Shown here: piece by piece, positions 26,674 through 35,148 of the stretch
Numbering within the stretch: position 1 is the first letter of the stretch
How the letters are laid out: each line of letters starts with the position of its first letter
NCBI GenBank assembly: GCA_963825585.1
Contig: CAWGTX010000006.1
Coordinates: 744,001 to 808,000 of the forward strand
Direction of reading: 5' to 3'
Source of the DNA: JAOUGY01 sp963825585
GTDB lineage: Bacteria > Actinomycetota > Acidimicrobiia > Spongiisociales > ZC4RG35
DNA: 64,000 nt
Notes under the pieces: model-generated
Seen by the model: only the letters and a program-made list of their open reading frames with translations
Database searches by the model: none
Told to the model about the DNA's origin: nothing
Made by a program: the position numbers and the translations under genes

Positions 26674-28061
26674 TTCCACTCCTGGTAGACGTCTTCACCG
26701 GCGAACGAGACGTGACCGCAATGACCGCACACCCGACGAGTGATGCCGCCGACGGTCTTCGACTCGGCGTAGTCGTGTACGTGGGCGTCCTCGGCACGGG
26801 AACGCCCGAACCGCCGACGCCGGGTCTGAGGCTGTGGGGCTGCGGCGGGCACGGCGGCCTGGGCGGGAGCCGTTCCAGAGTCGTCGGTGGCGTCCTCTTG
26901 GGTGAGCGGCGGCTCTTCCGGACGATCGGGTTGGTCGCTCACATGAGACTCGGAGACCGATTCGTGCTCGACAACGGCCGATTCCCCGTCATCCGGCTCG
27001 GCTCGATGGTCGTCGACGGGCGTGCCGGCCGGGTCGAACACCTCTTCCGGCTGCTCGACCTCCACATGGTCGGCCGGGACCGATTCCTCCAACACCTCGC
27101 CGTCAGGGACGGCATCGATCGTGGCGGCTGCACCATCACCCGCAGAGCCGACATCGAGGGTGTCTCCCACCGGGTGGTCACTCGTGTTCTCGATGGGCTC
27201 CACGTCGACCAGCTCGAATTCGCCTTCGTCCGATTCGACCTGGACCTCCTCCGCTCCGACCGGCGGGTGATCCGCGACAGGGACGGTGGACTCGAGTGTG
27301 GCGACGTCGTCGCCGACCGACCTGGTTCCGTCGGAGTCGTCTTCCCCGAGCGGCTCGACTTCTTCGACTTCGGGGTCGTCGAGACCGCGCTCGACGGTGG
27401 TGTCGGCGACCGGGACCTCGACCGCGTCGAGCGTTTCCTCCGATCGCAACTCGGGCATCTCGACCTCGATGACCTCGTCGACCACCTCCAGCGTCACTTC
27501 CCGCCCCAACACGATGGACCCCTGAGGCTCGAGGATCTCCACAGCCTCGACAGGTTCGATCGGTGCGTTGGACTCGATTCGATCGTCCGCCGACCCGGGT
27601 TCGGAGAGGGCATCGCGGTGCGATGCCAGGCCCACCGGAGGGGGAAGCAGCCGACCGAGACCCGGTTGTCGAGGGAGGAGGTCCTCGAGATCGGCGGAAG
27701 GGCGCTGAGCCACGACCTCCACCGTTGACACCGAGTCTTCCTTCGGCTTCCTGGGGCTGTCCGCACGCTTCCTGAACAGCCCCCGCTTCTTGCGGAGCCG
27801 ACCCGAGATCTCCTCGATGGTGGTGACGGCGTTGTATGCGAACCCGAGTGGATCTGCTGCGACGAAGACCATCTGTTCGCCGTCGAGGCCCATGGCGAAC
27901 TCGTTGCCGGCGAGACGGGACAGTTCCACCACATCCATCCTCCAGCGCCCGAGGTTCTCGCCACCGGAGACGAGGTCGACGTAGACGTCATCGATCGACA
28001 GGTCGACGGGAATGCCCTCACCCGGATCTCCAGCGACCTTCAGCCGACCCTTGTAGACCAC
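26670..28061 (-). CDS. Protein with acidic low-complexity linker and C-terminal CxxC knuckle
   Basis: 463 residues, not recognised. Residues 1-95 form a beta-rich globular region (VDLSIDDVYVDLVSGG, AADPLGFAYNAVTTIEEI) followed by a basic patch (LRKKRGLFRKRAD). About 290 residues of Glu/Asp/Val-rich low-complexity sequence come next. A short basic stretch (TRRRRFGRSR) then leads to a compact end with HVHDYAESKT and CGHCGHVSF, a possible zinc site. It is coupled to the carbonic-anhydrase-family gene by overlap. A bacterial scaffold or adaptor at the membrane is conceivable, but no function is claimed. Confidence 0.8.
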   Translation of the reverse strand: MVYKGRLKVAGDPGEGIPVDLSIDDVYVDLVSGGENLGRWRMDVVELSRLAGNEFAMGLDGEQMVFVAADPLGFAYNAVTTIEEISGRLRKKRGLFRKRADSPRKPKEDSVSTVEVVAQRPSADLEDLLPRQPGLGRLLPPPVGLASHRDALSEPGSADDRIESNAPIEPVEAVEILEPQGSIVLGREVTLEVVDEVIEVEMPELRSEETLDAVEVPVADTTVERGLDDPEVEEVEPLGEDDSDGTRSVGDDVATLESTVPVADHPPVGAEEVQVESDEGEFELVDVEPIENTSDHPVGDTLDVGSAGDGAAATIDAVPDGEVLEESVPADHVEVEQPEEVFDPAGTPVDDHRAEPDDGESAVVEHESVSESHVSDQPDRPEEPPLTQEDATDDSGTAPAQAAVPAAAPQPQTRRRRFGRSRAEDAHVHDYAESKTVGGITRRVCGHCGHVSFAGEDVYQEWK

Positions 28062-28188
28062 CTCGTCTCCTCCAGATCCACGCTTCCGTCGAGTCCACCG
28101 GAAACCATCGCACCACCCACTACCCGCGTCAAGCGCAGTCTCCCATCATCGGCCGTCGCCGGCTCCGACCGTACCGATTTGGCGGGCT
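28062..28188. other. Spacer between gcvP and the acidic-linker gene
   Basis: 127 bp downstream of gcvP and upstream of the acidic-linker protein gene. GGAGGAGACGAGG just before the start at 28061 is a strong ribosome-binding site. No terminator hairpin is evident. Confidence 0.4.
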
Positions 28189-31020
28189 TCAGTCGGCGTA
28201 GGCCTCGATCGGCGGACAGGCGCAGACCAGGTTTCGATCACCCGCCGCCCCATCGATACGACTGACCGGCGGGAAGTAGGCCTTGGGACCGGCCGGGAAC
28301 GCGGCCAGCCGGCGGGGGTAGGGATGCTGCCAGTCGTCGACCATCAGGTCCGCCGCCGTGTGAGGTGCATTGTGGAGTGGGTTGTCGTCCGCCGGCCACT
28401 CACCCCGTTGTACGCGGTCGATCTCCCCCCGAATCCCGATCATGGCCTGCACGAAACGATCGAGCTCGTGCAACGACTCGCTCTCGGTGGGCTCCACCAT
28501 GAGGGTTCCGGCCACCGGGAAGCTGAGCGTCGGGGCATGGAACCCGTAGTCGGCCAGCCGCTTCGCCACATCCTCGGCGGTCACACCCGACTCGTGGGTT
28601 ATGCCGCGCAGGTCGAGGATGCACTCGTGAGCGACCCGTCCCGTGTCGCCCCGGTACAGGATCGGGTAGTGGGGTTCGAGCCGGGCCGCCACGTAGTTGG
28701 CGGCGAGGATGGCCACCTTGGTCGCCCGGGTCAGACCGGCCTGTCCCATCATGGCGATGTACACCCAGGAGATCGGAAGGATCGACGCCGAGCCCCACGG
28801 CGCCGCCGAGATCGACGGGCCGTCACCGACCCGTGTCTGAACCACGCTCCCGGGCAGGAACGGCGCCAGATGGGCCTTCACTCCAACCGGGCCCACCCCC
28901 GGCCCGCCGCCACCGTGGGGGATGGTGAAGGTCTTGTGCAGATTGAGATGCGAGACATCGGCACCGAAACGTCCAGGCCGGGCAACTCCCACCAGGGCGT
29001 TGAGATTGGCTCCATCCACGTAGACCTGTCCCCCGTGCTCGTGCACGATCCGACACAGCTCCACGATGCCTTCCTCGAACACCCCGTGCGTGGACGGATA
29101 GGTGACCATGGCAGCCGCCAACCGGTCGGAGTGCTCCTTGGCCTTGGCTTCGAGGTCGGCGAGGTCCACGTTGCCGTGCTGGTCGCAGGCAACCACCACG
29201 ACCCGCATTCCCGCCATCGCCGCCGAGGCGGCGTTGGTGCCGTGAGCGGAAGCCGGGATCAGGCACACGGTCCGATGACCGTCGCCTCGGGAGCGGTGGT
29301 AGTCGCTGATGGCGAGGAGCCCGGCGAATTCACCCTGCGATCCGGCGTTCGGCTGGAGACTCACCGCGTCGTACCCGGTGATCTCACACAGCCAACGCTC
29401 CAGATCCTCGATGATGCGCAGGTGGCCCGCCGCCTGGTCGAGCGGCACGAACGGATGAATCCGGGCCAGCTCCGGCCAGGTCACGGGAATCATCTCGGTG
29501 GTTGCGTTGAGCTTCATCGTGCAGGAACCCAACGGGATCATGCTGCGGTCGAGAGCGAGATCCTTGTCCGCCAGCCGCCGGAGGTAGCGGAGCATCTCGT
29601 GCTCGGAACGGTGTTCGGAGAACACGGGATGCGTGAGGATGGCGCTGACCCGGAGCAGGTCCGCCGGCAGCCCCGCAACCGGATCCGCCGGCTGGTCGGT
29701 GATACCGAATGCGGCCAGCACGTCGGTCACCACCGCCGGGGTCGTGGTCTCGTCGAGGGCCACGCCCACGGTGGATCCGTCGACCGCCCGGAGGTTGATC
29801 CCGCGCTCCAGTGCCGACGCCATCACTGCGGCGGCATCGGGGACCCGTACCGTGACGGTGTCGAACCAGGTGTCGTTGACCAGCTCGTACCCGGCGCCGC
29901 TCAGTGCCCCAGCGAGGATCCCGGTGTGGTGTGCGACCCGACGGGCGATCCGGTTCAGCCCATCCGGACCATGCCACACCGCATACATGCCCGCCATCAC
30001 CGCCAGCAACACCTGGGCCGTGCACACGTTCGACGTCGCCTTCTCACGCCGAATGTGCTGTTCGCGCGTCTGCAGCGCCAGGCGGTACGCGGTGCGCCCC
30101 GCCGAGTCCTGCGAGACACCGACCAGACGTCCCGGCATCGCCCGAACATGCCGTTGCCGGGTGGCGATGTAGGCGGCATGGGGCCCGCCGAAGCCCAACG
30201 GCACCCCGAATCGTTGGGAGGTGCCGACCACGATGTCGGCGCCCCAGGCTCCCGGCCCCTCCAGAAGGACGAGGGCGAGGAGATCGGCCGCCACCACGGA
30301 CATGACCCCGGCGTCCGCCGCCCTGGCGAGCGACGGCCGGTGGTCGAATACCGCCCCACCGGTGCCCGGGCACTGCACGAGCACCCCGAACGCGTCGGAC
30401 AGATCGGCGTCGGCGGCCGACTCGATCGACACCTCGATGCCCAGCGCCCGTGCCCGGGTCTCCACCACCGCGATGGTCTGGGGATGACAGTCCGGGTCGA
30501 TCACGAACCTGTGGCCGGAGGCCTTCGACAACCTCCGACACATTGCCATCGCCTCGGCGGCAGCCGTTCCCTCATCGAGCAGCGACGCGTTGGCCACCTC
30601 CATCCCGGTCAGGTCGGTGACCATCGTCTGGAAGTTGAGGAGGGCCTCGAGACGACCCTGGGATATCTCGGGCTGGTAGGGCGTGTACGCCGTGTACCAG
30701 GCGGGGTTCTCGAGGATGTTGCGTGCGATGACGGGTGGGGTGACGGTGTCGTGGTAACCCATCCCAATCAGCGACGTCAGCACACGGTTGTTCGCCGCCA
30801 CCGCTGTCAGGTGTTCCAGCACCTCCACCTCGGACAGTGCCCCGGGGAGGTCGAGCGGATCGGTCGAGATGATCCCCTTGGGTACGGCGTCGGCGATGAG
30901 TTCGTCGAGGTCGGCGGCACCCACCTCGACGAGCATCCGGTCGATGTCATCGGGACGCGGCCCGATGTGCCGCGTATCGAACGACTCGGACAACGATTCG
31001 GTCTGCGACGGCCGGGACAT
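28189..31020 (-). CDS. gcvP: Glycine dehydrogenase (decarboxylating), P-protein
   Basis: PLP enzyme that decarboxylates glycine and loads the aminomethyl group on the H-protein. 943 residues, the single-chain bacterial form. Residues MRPDDI-like RHIGPRPDDIDRML open the N-terminal half; the C-terminal half has the PLP Lys in LNLHKTFTIPHGGGGPG and YVDGANLNALVG. The frame is open to 31146, but that part is the riboswitch leader, so ATG 31020 with GGAG four bases upstream is the start. No gcvT, gcvH or lpd gene is adjacent; a lipoyl-ligase-like gene is at 59.3 kb. Confidence 0.96.
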   Translation of the reverse strand: MSRPSQTESLSESFDTRHIGPRPDDIDRMLVEVGAADLDELIADAVPKGIISTDPLDLPGALSEVEVLEHLTAVAANNRVLTSLIGMGYHDTVTPPVIARNILENPAWYTAYTPYQPEISQGRLEALLNFQTMVTDLTGMEVANASLLDEGTAAAEAMAMCRRLSKASGHRFVIDPDCHPQTIAVVETRARALGIEVSIESAADADLSDAFGVLVQCPGTGGAVFDHRPSLARAADAGVMSVVAADLLALVLLEGPGAWGADIVVGTSQRFGVPLGFGGPHAAYIATRQRHVRAMPGRLVGVSQDSAGRTAYRLALQTREQHIRREKATSNVCTAQVLLAVMAGMYAVWHGPDGLNRIARRVAHHTGILAGALSGAGYELVNDTWFDTVTVRVPDAAAVMASALERGINLRAVDGSTVGVALDETTTPAVVTDVLAAFGITDQPADPVAGLPADLLRVSAILTHPVFSEHRSEHEMLRYLRRLADKDLALDRSMIPLGSCTMKLNATTEMIPVTWPELARIHPFVPLDQAAGHLRIIEDLERWLCEITGYDAVSLQPNAGSQGEFAGLLAISDYHRSRGDGHRTVCLIPASAHGTNAASAAMAGMRVVVVACDQHGNVDLADLEAKAKEHSDRLAAAMVTYPSTHGVFEEGIVELCRIVHEHGGQVYVDGANLNALVGVARPGRFGADVSHLNLHKTFTIPHGGGGPGVGPVGVKAHLAPFLPGSVVQTRVGDGPSISAAPWGSASILPISWVYIAMMGQAGLTRATKVAILAANYVAARLEPHYPILYRGDTGRVAHECILDLRGITHESGVTAEDVAKRLADYGFHAPTLSFPVAGTLMVEPTESESLHELDRFVQAMIGIRGEIDRVQRGEWPADDNPLHNAPHTAADLMVDDWQHPYPRRLAAFPAGPKAYFPPVSRIDGAAGDRNLVCACPPIEAYAD

Positions 31021-31091
31021 GACGCTCCTAGATCGATCGATTCGATCCCCGACTGTCCCTCGCCTGACGGCGTTGTCCAGCGTTGCCTCGC

Positions 31092-31166
31092 CCGGCGGTC
31101 CTTCGGCCTGAGAGATTCCGGGGAGGTTGCCCCTTCGGCGCCCCACTCAAGGGGCTCTCCCGCCGG
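31092..31166 (-). promoter_or_regulatory. Glycine riboswitch, single aptamer
   Basis: Reading on the reverse strand: a 7-bp closing stem CCGGCGG/CCGCCGG, GGGAGAG, a hairpin around CCCCTTGAGTGGGG, the conserved GCGCCGAAGGGGCAA, and AATCTCTCAGGC followed by AGGACCG. These match the glycine aptamer consensus. Only one aptamer is present before gcvP, where many bacteria have two in tandem. The 71 bases to the start codon hold no second aptamer. Binding of glycine would be expected to switch gcvP on. Confidence 0.93.
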
Positions 31167-31238
31167 CGTCGTAAGCAAGGTCAGGATAGAGCAGCGACGC
31201 GGGACGAGCGAGAATCGGCTGCTGGCACAGAGCGTCCG

Positions 31239-31399
31239 ACGCAACACGCAACACGCAACACGCAGCAGCAGGGGCGAGGGGCGAGGGGCGAGGGTGGCTG
31301 ATGCACGTCCGATGTCCGACTCACACGCACCACAGAGAAGCGCTGGCATCTCGGGGTTGCGACGAAGCCTCAGAAGCCAGCAGCCAGCAGCCAGCAGCC
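31239..31399. repeat. Three different heptamer tandem tracts
   Basis: Three unrelated tracts share a 7-bp period: ACGCAAC (31239-31267), GGGGCGA (31270-31293) and AGCCAGC (31375-31399). They lie upstream of the gcvP riboswitch and before the candidate ncRNA. Confidence 0.85.
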
Positions 31400-31402
31400 T
31401 TG

Positions 31403-31598
31403 TTGCAATCGATATTTGACATCATCTAACGTGGCCGACGGCCGGTGTCCCCCAATACCGGCCACCCCAACCCCACGCAGGGGACCTTCGGAAACGATGG
31501 ACGAGCGCTCCGGCCCTCACCCCCTGCATCAGGAACGCCCTTCTTCGAAGGGCAGACGGGGCTCCGGTCACCCCCTTGCCGGAGCCCCGTTCCTTTTC
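31403..31598 (+). ncRNA. Candidate structured small RNA or ychF leader with own promoter and terminator
   Basis: TTGCAA (31403-31408) and TAACGT (31427-31432) with 18 bases between could start a transcript near 31438. The next 160 bases contain a stem GGCCGGT/ACCGGCC (31440-31463), CCCC-ACGCA-GGGG, a stem GCCCTTC/GAAGGGC (31537-31553), and a 12-bp terminator stem. No open reading frame with a plausible start fits. It is not a known RNA that I recognise. It could be a small RNA or an attenuator in front of ychF. Confidence 0.4.
31556..31590 (+). terminator. Intrinsic terminator-like hairpin upstream of ychF
   Basis: Perfect 12-bp stem ACGGGGCTCCGG/CCGGAGCCCCGT with an 11-base loop, followed by TCCTTTTCCC on the + strand. 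No protein gene ends here, so it terminates either a small RNA or an attenuated ychF leader. Confidence 0.65.
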
Positions 31599-31718
31599 CC
31601 AGTCCCAGTGCCCGGCGACTCCCCAGTCCTCGTGGTTCGCCTCCGGCTGGAGGCCGGCAGCTGGAAGCTGGCAGCTTGGTACCCTTCCGCCTCCGCTTCC
31701 CCGCCCAGGAGTTTCACC

Positions 31719-32807
31719 GTGTCCCTTCAAGCCGGCATCGTCGGCCTTCCCAACGTCGGGAAGAGCACGCTGTTCAACGCTCTCACCGCCGCTTCGGTGG
31801 AGGCAGCCAACTATCCGTTCGCAACGATCGAGCCCAACGTCGGTGTGGTTCCCGTCCCCGATGAGCGCTTGGCAGTGATCAATTCGGTGATCGCCACCGA
31901 GAAGATCGTCCCCGCAGCCGTCGAGATCGTCGACATCGCAGGCTTGGTGAGAGGGGCATCGGAAGGAGAGGGATTGGGCAACCAGTTCCTCGGCCACATC
32001 CGGAGCGTCGACGCCATCCTCCACGTCATTCGCTGTTTCGAGGGCGAGGTCACGCACGTCGAAGGGTCGGTAGACCCCGCCCGAGACATCGAGACCATCG
32101 ACTTCGAGTTGGTGCTCGCCGACCTGTCCGTCGCGGAACGCCGGCTCGACCGGCTCACTCGATCCGCCCGAACCGGTGACAAGGCAGCCGTGACCGAGAA
32201 GGCCGTCATCGAGAAACTGGTGGCGGTGCTGGCCGAGGGAACGCCCGCCCGATCGGCGAAGTGGAACGACGACGAGCGCGCCGTTCTGGCCGAAGCGCAG
32301 CTCATCACCATGAAACCGGTGCTGTACGTGTGCAATGTCGACGAGGAGGGCCTGGCCGGCAACGCATTCGTGAACCTGGTCAAAGACGTCGCCGCCCGCG
32401 ACGGTGCCGGGTTTGTCGTCATCTGCGCCGAAGTCGAGGCCCAGATCTCCCAGCTCGACGAAGACGACCGGGCTGGCTTCCTCGCCGATCTCGGCCTCGA
32501 CGAGCCAGGATTGGCGATCCTCGCCCGCGAGGCCTACCGACTCCTCGGCCTGGAGACGTTCTTCACCGCCGGTCCCAAGGAGATCCGGGCCTGGACGATC
32601 CGCCATGGCACGAGAGCACCCCAGGCTGCCGCCACCATCCACACCGACTTCGAGCGCGGATTCATCCGAGCCGAGGTCTACCAGATCGACGACCTGGTCA
32701 CCTACGGCTCGGAGGCCGCCATGCGCTCGGCCGGGAAACTCCGCGTCGAGGGCAAGGATTACGTGGTGGCGGACGGCGACGTGATGCATTTCAGATTCAA
32801 TGTGTAG
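31719..32807 (+). CDS. ychF: YchF/OLA1-family ATPase
   Basis: Obg-related P-loop protein that prefers ATP and binds ribosomes. 362 residues, the usual length. It shows AGIVGLPNVGKSTLFNALT, the switch region NYPFATIEPNVGVV, DIAGLVRGASEGEGLGNQFL, the NVDE element in place of the GTPase NKxD, and the C-terminal TGS domain (FFTAGPKEIRAWTIRHG, VYQIDDLVTYGS, VADGDVMHFRFNV). Start GTG 31719 has AGGAG seven bases upstream. Longer upstream frames run through the repeat region and are not credible. Confidence 0.97.
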   Translation: MSLQAGIVGLPNVGKSTLFNALTAASVEAANYPFATIEPNVGVVPVPDERLAVINSVIATEKIVPAAVEIVDIAGLVRGASEGEGLGNQFLGHIRSVDAILHVIRCFEGEVTHVEGSVDPARDIETIDFELVLADLSVAERRLDRLTRSARTGDKAAVTEKAVIEKLVAVLAEGTPARSAKWNDDERAVLAEAQLITMKPVLYVCNVDEEGLAGNAFVNLVKDVAARDGAGFVVICAEVEAQISQLDEDDRAGFLADLGLDEPGLAILAREAYRLLGLETFFTAGPKEIRAWTIRHGTRAPQAAATIHTDFERGFIRAEVYQIDDLVTYGSEAAMRSAGKLRVEGKDYVVADGDVMHFRFNV

Positions 32808-33004
32808 AAGAGGCTTCCGGCTGCCGGCCTCCGGCTCGCTGGACTGGCCGGTAACGACCGACGAGATCCGCAGTACACAGGAAGCGCAGGAGCCAGTCGG
32901 CGAGGAGCAGAACGCGGCACCCAGCAGCCAGTAGCCAGCAGCCAGCAGCTCCGTACTTCTCGTCGCTCGCCCCGCCCCTGGCGTATCGATGTACCCTCCC
33001 CACC
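32808..33004. repeat. Intergenic region with AGCCAGC heptamers
   Basis: Downstream of ychF. The stretch 32919-32950 has four imperfect heptamers of the AGCCAGC/AGCCAGT kind, as at 31375. Before it, GGCTTCCGGCTGCCGGCCTCCGGCT (32813-32837, here described rather than aligned) is a shorter imperfect tandem. The 3' end holds the gpsA promoter box. Confidence 0.75.
32992..32997 (+). promoter_or_regulatory. Leaderless -10 box of gpsA
   Basis: TACCCT lies seven bases before ATG 33005 and no ribosome-binding site is present. Confidence 0.5.
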
Positions 33005-34003
33005 ATGCGTGTCGCCGTGATTGGGGCTGGGTCGTGGGGCACAACTGTCGCGGCGTTGGCGGCTCGCTCGAACCCGACGGTGTTGTGGGCGCGGCGTGAC
33101 GATCTGTGTGATGCGATCAACACCTCGTCGGAGAACGTCGACTATCTCCCGGGATACCGTCTCCCCTACACGTTGCGCGCGGTGTCGGACCTCGCCGAGG
33201 CGGTGGAGGGCGCCGAGCTGCTGGTGATGGGCGTTCCTTCCCACGGGTTTCGGGAGGTGTTCACCGAGCTGGCCCCTGTGCTGCCGGCCGGGGTCCCCGT
33301 GATCTCGCTCACGAAGGGGATCGAGCAGACCACGCTGATGCGGATGACGGAGGTGGTGTCCCAGGTCGCCCCGGAGATCGACCCGACCAGGGTGGGCGTG
33401 CTGACCGGCCCCAACCTGGCCCGCGAGGTGATGGATGGCTACCCGGCCGCGGCCGTGGTGGCGATGGTCGACGAGGAACCGGCAGCCCGGGTTCAGGAGG
33501 CGTTCATGGCACCGACGTTCCGCGTCTACCGCAACACCGACGTGGTCGGCGCAGAGGTTGCCGGGGCATTGAAGAACGTGATGGCGATCGCCGCCGGGAT
33601 GGCGAAGGGTCTGGGGTTCGGTCAGAACACGCTCGCCGCTCTCATCACCAGAGCGCTGGCGGAGCTGACCAGACTGGGTGTGGCGCTCGGCGGTGACGCC
33701 GGCACCTTCGCCGGCCTGGCGGGGATGGGCGACCTGATCGCCACCTGCCAGTCGGATGAGTCCCGCAACAACCGGGTGGGGATGGCGTTGGCCGCCGGGA
33801 AGAAGCTCGACGCCGTGATCGGCGAGATGAAGATGGTGGCCGAGGGTGTCAAGAGTGTCCATCCGATCCTGGGATTGGCGGCCACCCACGGGGTCGACAT
33901 GCCGATCGCCGCTCAGGTCGAGAGGGTGCTGTACTCCGGCGCACACCCCCGCGAAGCGGTGCTCACGCTCATGACCCGCCAAGCGAAAGCGGAAGGTACA
34001 TGA
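33005..34003 (+). CDS. gpsA: Glycerol-3-phosphate dehydrogenase [NAD(P)+]
   Basis: Reduces dihydroxyacetone phosphate to sn-glycerol-3-phosphate for membrane lipid synthesis. 332 residues with the dinucleotide motif VIGAGSWGTTVAALAA, VMGVPSHGFREV, SLTKGIE, GPNLAREV, the catalytic Lys in GALKNVMAIAAGM and TFAGLAGMGDLIATC. Its stop overlaps the next gene (ATGA). Confidence 0.97.
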   Translation: MRVAVIGAGSWGTTVAALAARSNPTVLWARRDDLCDAINTSSENVDYLPGYRLPYTLRAVSDLAEAVEGAELLVMGVPSHGFREVFTELAPVLPAGVPVISLTKGIEQTTLMRMTEVVSQVAPEIDPTRVGVLTGPNLAREVMDGYPAAAVVAMVDEEPAARVQEAFMAPTFRVYRNTDVVGAEVAGALKNVMAIAAGMAKGLGFGQNTLAALITRALAELTRLGVALGGDAGTFAGLAGMGDLIATCQSDESRNNRVGMALAAGKKLDAVIGEMKMVAEGVKSVHPILGLAATHGVDMPIAAQVERVLYSGAHPREAVLTLMTRQAKAEGT

Positions 34004-34531
34004 AGCGGTTTCTCGTCGTGTCATCGCTGTTGCTGGTGGCGATGGTCGCGGTCTGCAGTGGTGGCTGTGACGAACCCGCCGCAGGCCGAGCTGCGCTCGG
34101 GTGACGCCGTGATGGTCCACGCTGGTGGTCGAGGCGATCGTCTCGACGCCGCATTGGCGTTGGTGGGGGCGGGCGCCTCCAACACGCTCGTGATCATGAA
34201 CGGAACCGCCGAGCAGTGGCCGGAGGCGAACGCACTCTGTGGACAGTCGGAGCCGTTCCTGGTGCTGTGTCCTGATACCGACATCGACAACACGGTCGGC
34301 GAGGCGAGGGTACTGGCCGAACTCGCGGTCGAACAGCAGTGGCAGACCGTCGTGGTCGTCTCCTCCGACTACCACATGCGCCGGGCTTCGATCCTCGACC
34401 GTCGCTGCGCCGAAGGCGTCGAGATTCGGCCGGCTCCTGCACAGGCCGACATCTCGACGAGCCGTCGCGTGCTGCTCACCGTGCGGGAGGTCCTGGCGCT
34501 CCCCCAGGCCTACACCACCGGGTGCGGGTGA
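34000..34531 (+). pseudogene. YdcF/SanA-type DUF218 protein with a single-base frameshift
   Basis: ATG 34000 overlaps the gpsA stop and opens an N-terminal membrane segment (MKRFLVVSSLLLVAMVAV). That frame stops at about 34104, and the DUF218 domain (RSGDAVMVHAGGRGDRLDAA, VVVVSSDYHMRRA) lies one frame later. Removing the T at 34054 gives a continuous helix VAMVAVAVVAVTNPP and one protein of about 176 residues. Without that correction the domain would have to start at GTG 34058 without its membrane anchor. Relatives act at the envelope on sugar or lipid intermediates, but roles are poorly defined. Confidence 0.75.
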
Positions 34532-34579
34532 CCTGTTCAGATGTGGAGGTCGCACCTGGGGGAAGGAGCGGCAGGGCTC

Positions 34580-34673
34580 CTCTCGCCGGAGTGGTCAACA
34601 GGTCCACGGGTCAGCAGGTCAACCGGACCGGAATCGCGACTCAGCCTCTCGACCTGTCGACGTCTCGACCTGT
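34580..34673. repeat. Dispersed intergenic repeat, copy B (inverted relative to copy A)
   Basis: On the reverse strand, TCCGGTCCGGTTGACCTG to CTCCGGCGAGAGGA matches copy A at 20210-20262 with two differences over about 52 bases. It is followed on the gene side by TCGACCTGTCGAC-type words. It lies immediately 3' of the MaoC gene. Confidence 0.85.
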
Positions 34674-35132
34674 TCACCCATAGTACCGGTACACCACCTG
34701 GGCGACGCACACGGGTTTGGTCCCGCCTTCGATTTCGAAGATCAGGTCCAGGGTCGCCTGGGCGCCCCCTTCGAAGTTGTCCAGTGACGCCAGCGTGGCG
34801 CCGGCCCGCAGTCGCGAGCCCACCGGGACGGGTGCGGGGAAACGAACCTTGTTGGTGCCGTAGTTGACACCCATCGAGACTCCACCGACCTCGAGGATCT
34901 GCTCGACGAGCGGCACAGCCATCGACAAGGTGAGGTATCCGTGGGCGATGGGGCCCCCGAAGGGCCCGCCGGCGGCCCGCTCCACGTCGACGTGGATCCA
35001 CTGATGGTCGTCGGTGGCATCGGCGAAGGTATTCACCCGCTCCTGGGTGATGTCCCACCAGTCCGAGTACCCGAGGTGTGTGCCCACGGCTTCGGCCAGG
35101 GCACCGATGGAGGAGAAGCTGGTGGCGGCCAT
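34674..35132 (-). CDS. MaoC-like (R)-specific enoyl-CoA hydratase
   Basis: Hot-dog-fold protein of 152 residues. The hydratase signature is clear: ITQERVNTFADATDDHQWIHVD with the Asp/His catalytic pair, then GPFGGPIAHGYLTLS. FPAPVPVGSRLRAGA and VAQVVYRYYG match the C-terminal strands. It would hydrate 2-enoyl-CoA. The frame stays open upstream, but that part runs through a gene remnant. ATG 35132 has TACCGT six bases upstream. Confidence 0.9.
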   Translation of the reverse strand: MAATSFSSIGALAEAVGTHLGYSDWWDITQERVNTFADATDDHQWIHVDVERAAGGPFGGPIAHGYLTLSMAVPLVEQILEVGGVSMGVNYGTNKVRFPAPVPVGSRLRAGATLASLDNFEGGAQATLDLIFEIEGGTKPVCVAQVVYRYYG

Positions 35133-35138
35133 CCGGCG

Positions 35139-35144
35139 ACGGTA
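35139..35144 (-). promoter_or_regulatory. Leaderless -10 box of the MaoC gene
   Basis: TACCGT on the reverse strand lies six bases before ATG 35132 with no Shine-Dalgarno. Confidence 0.45.
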
Positions 35145-35148
35145 CCAG

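Noticed and set aside
28324..31419. A 1031-codon forward open frame antisense to gcvP
   Set aside because: It is a high-GC shadow, rich in His/Arg/Gly with no conserved motif; gcvP on the other strand is certain.
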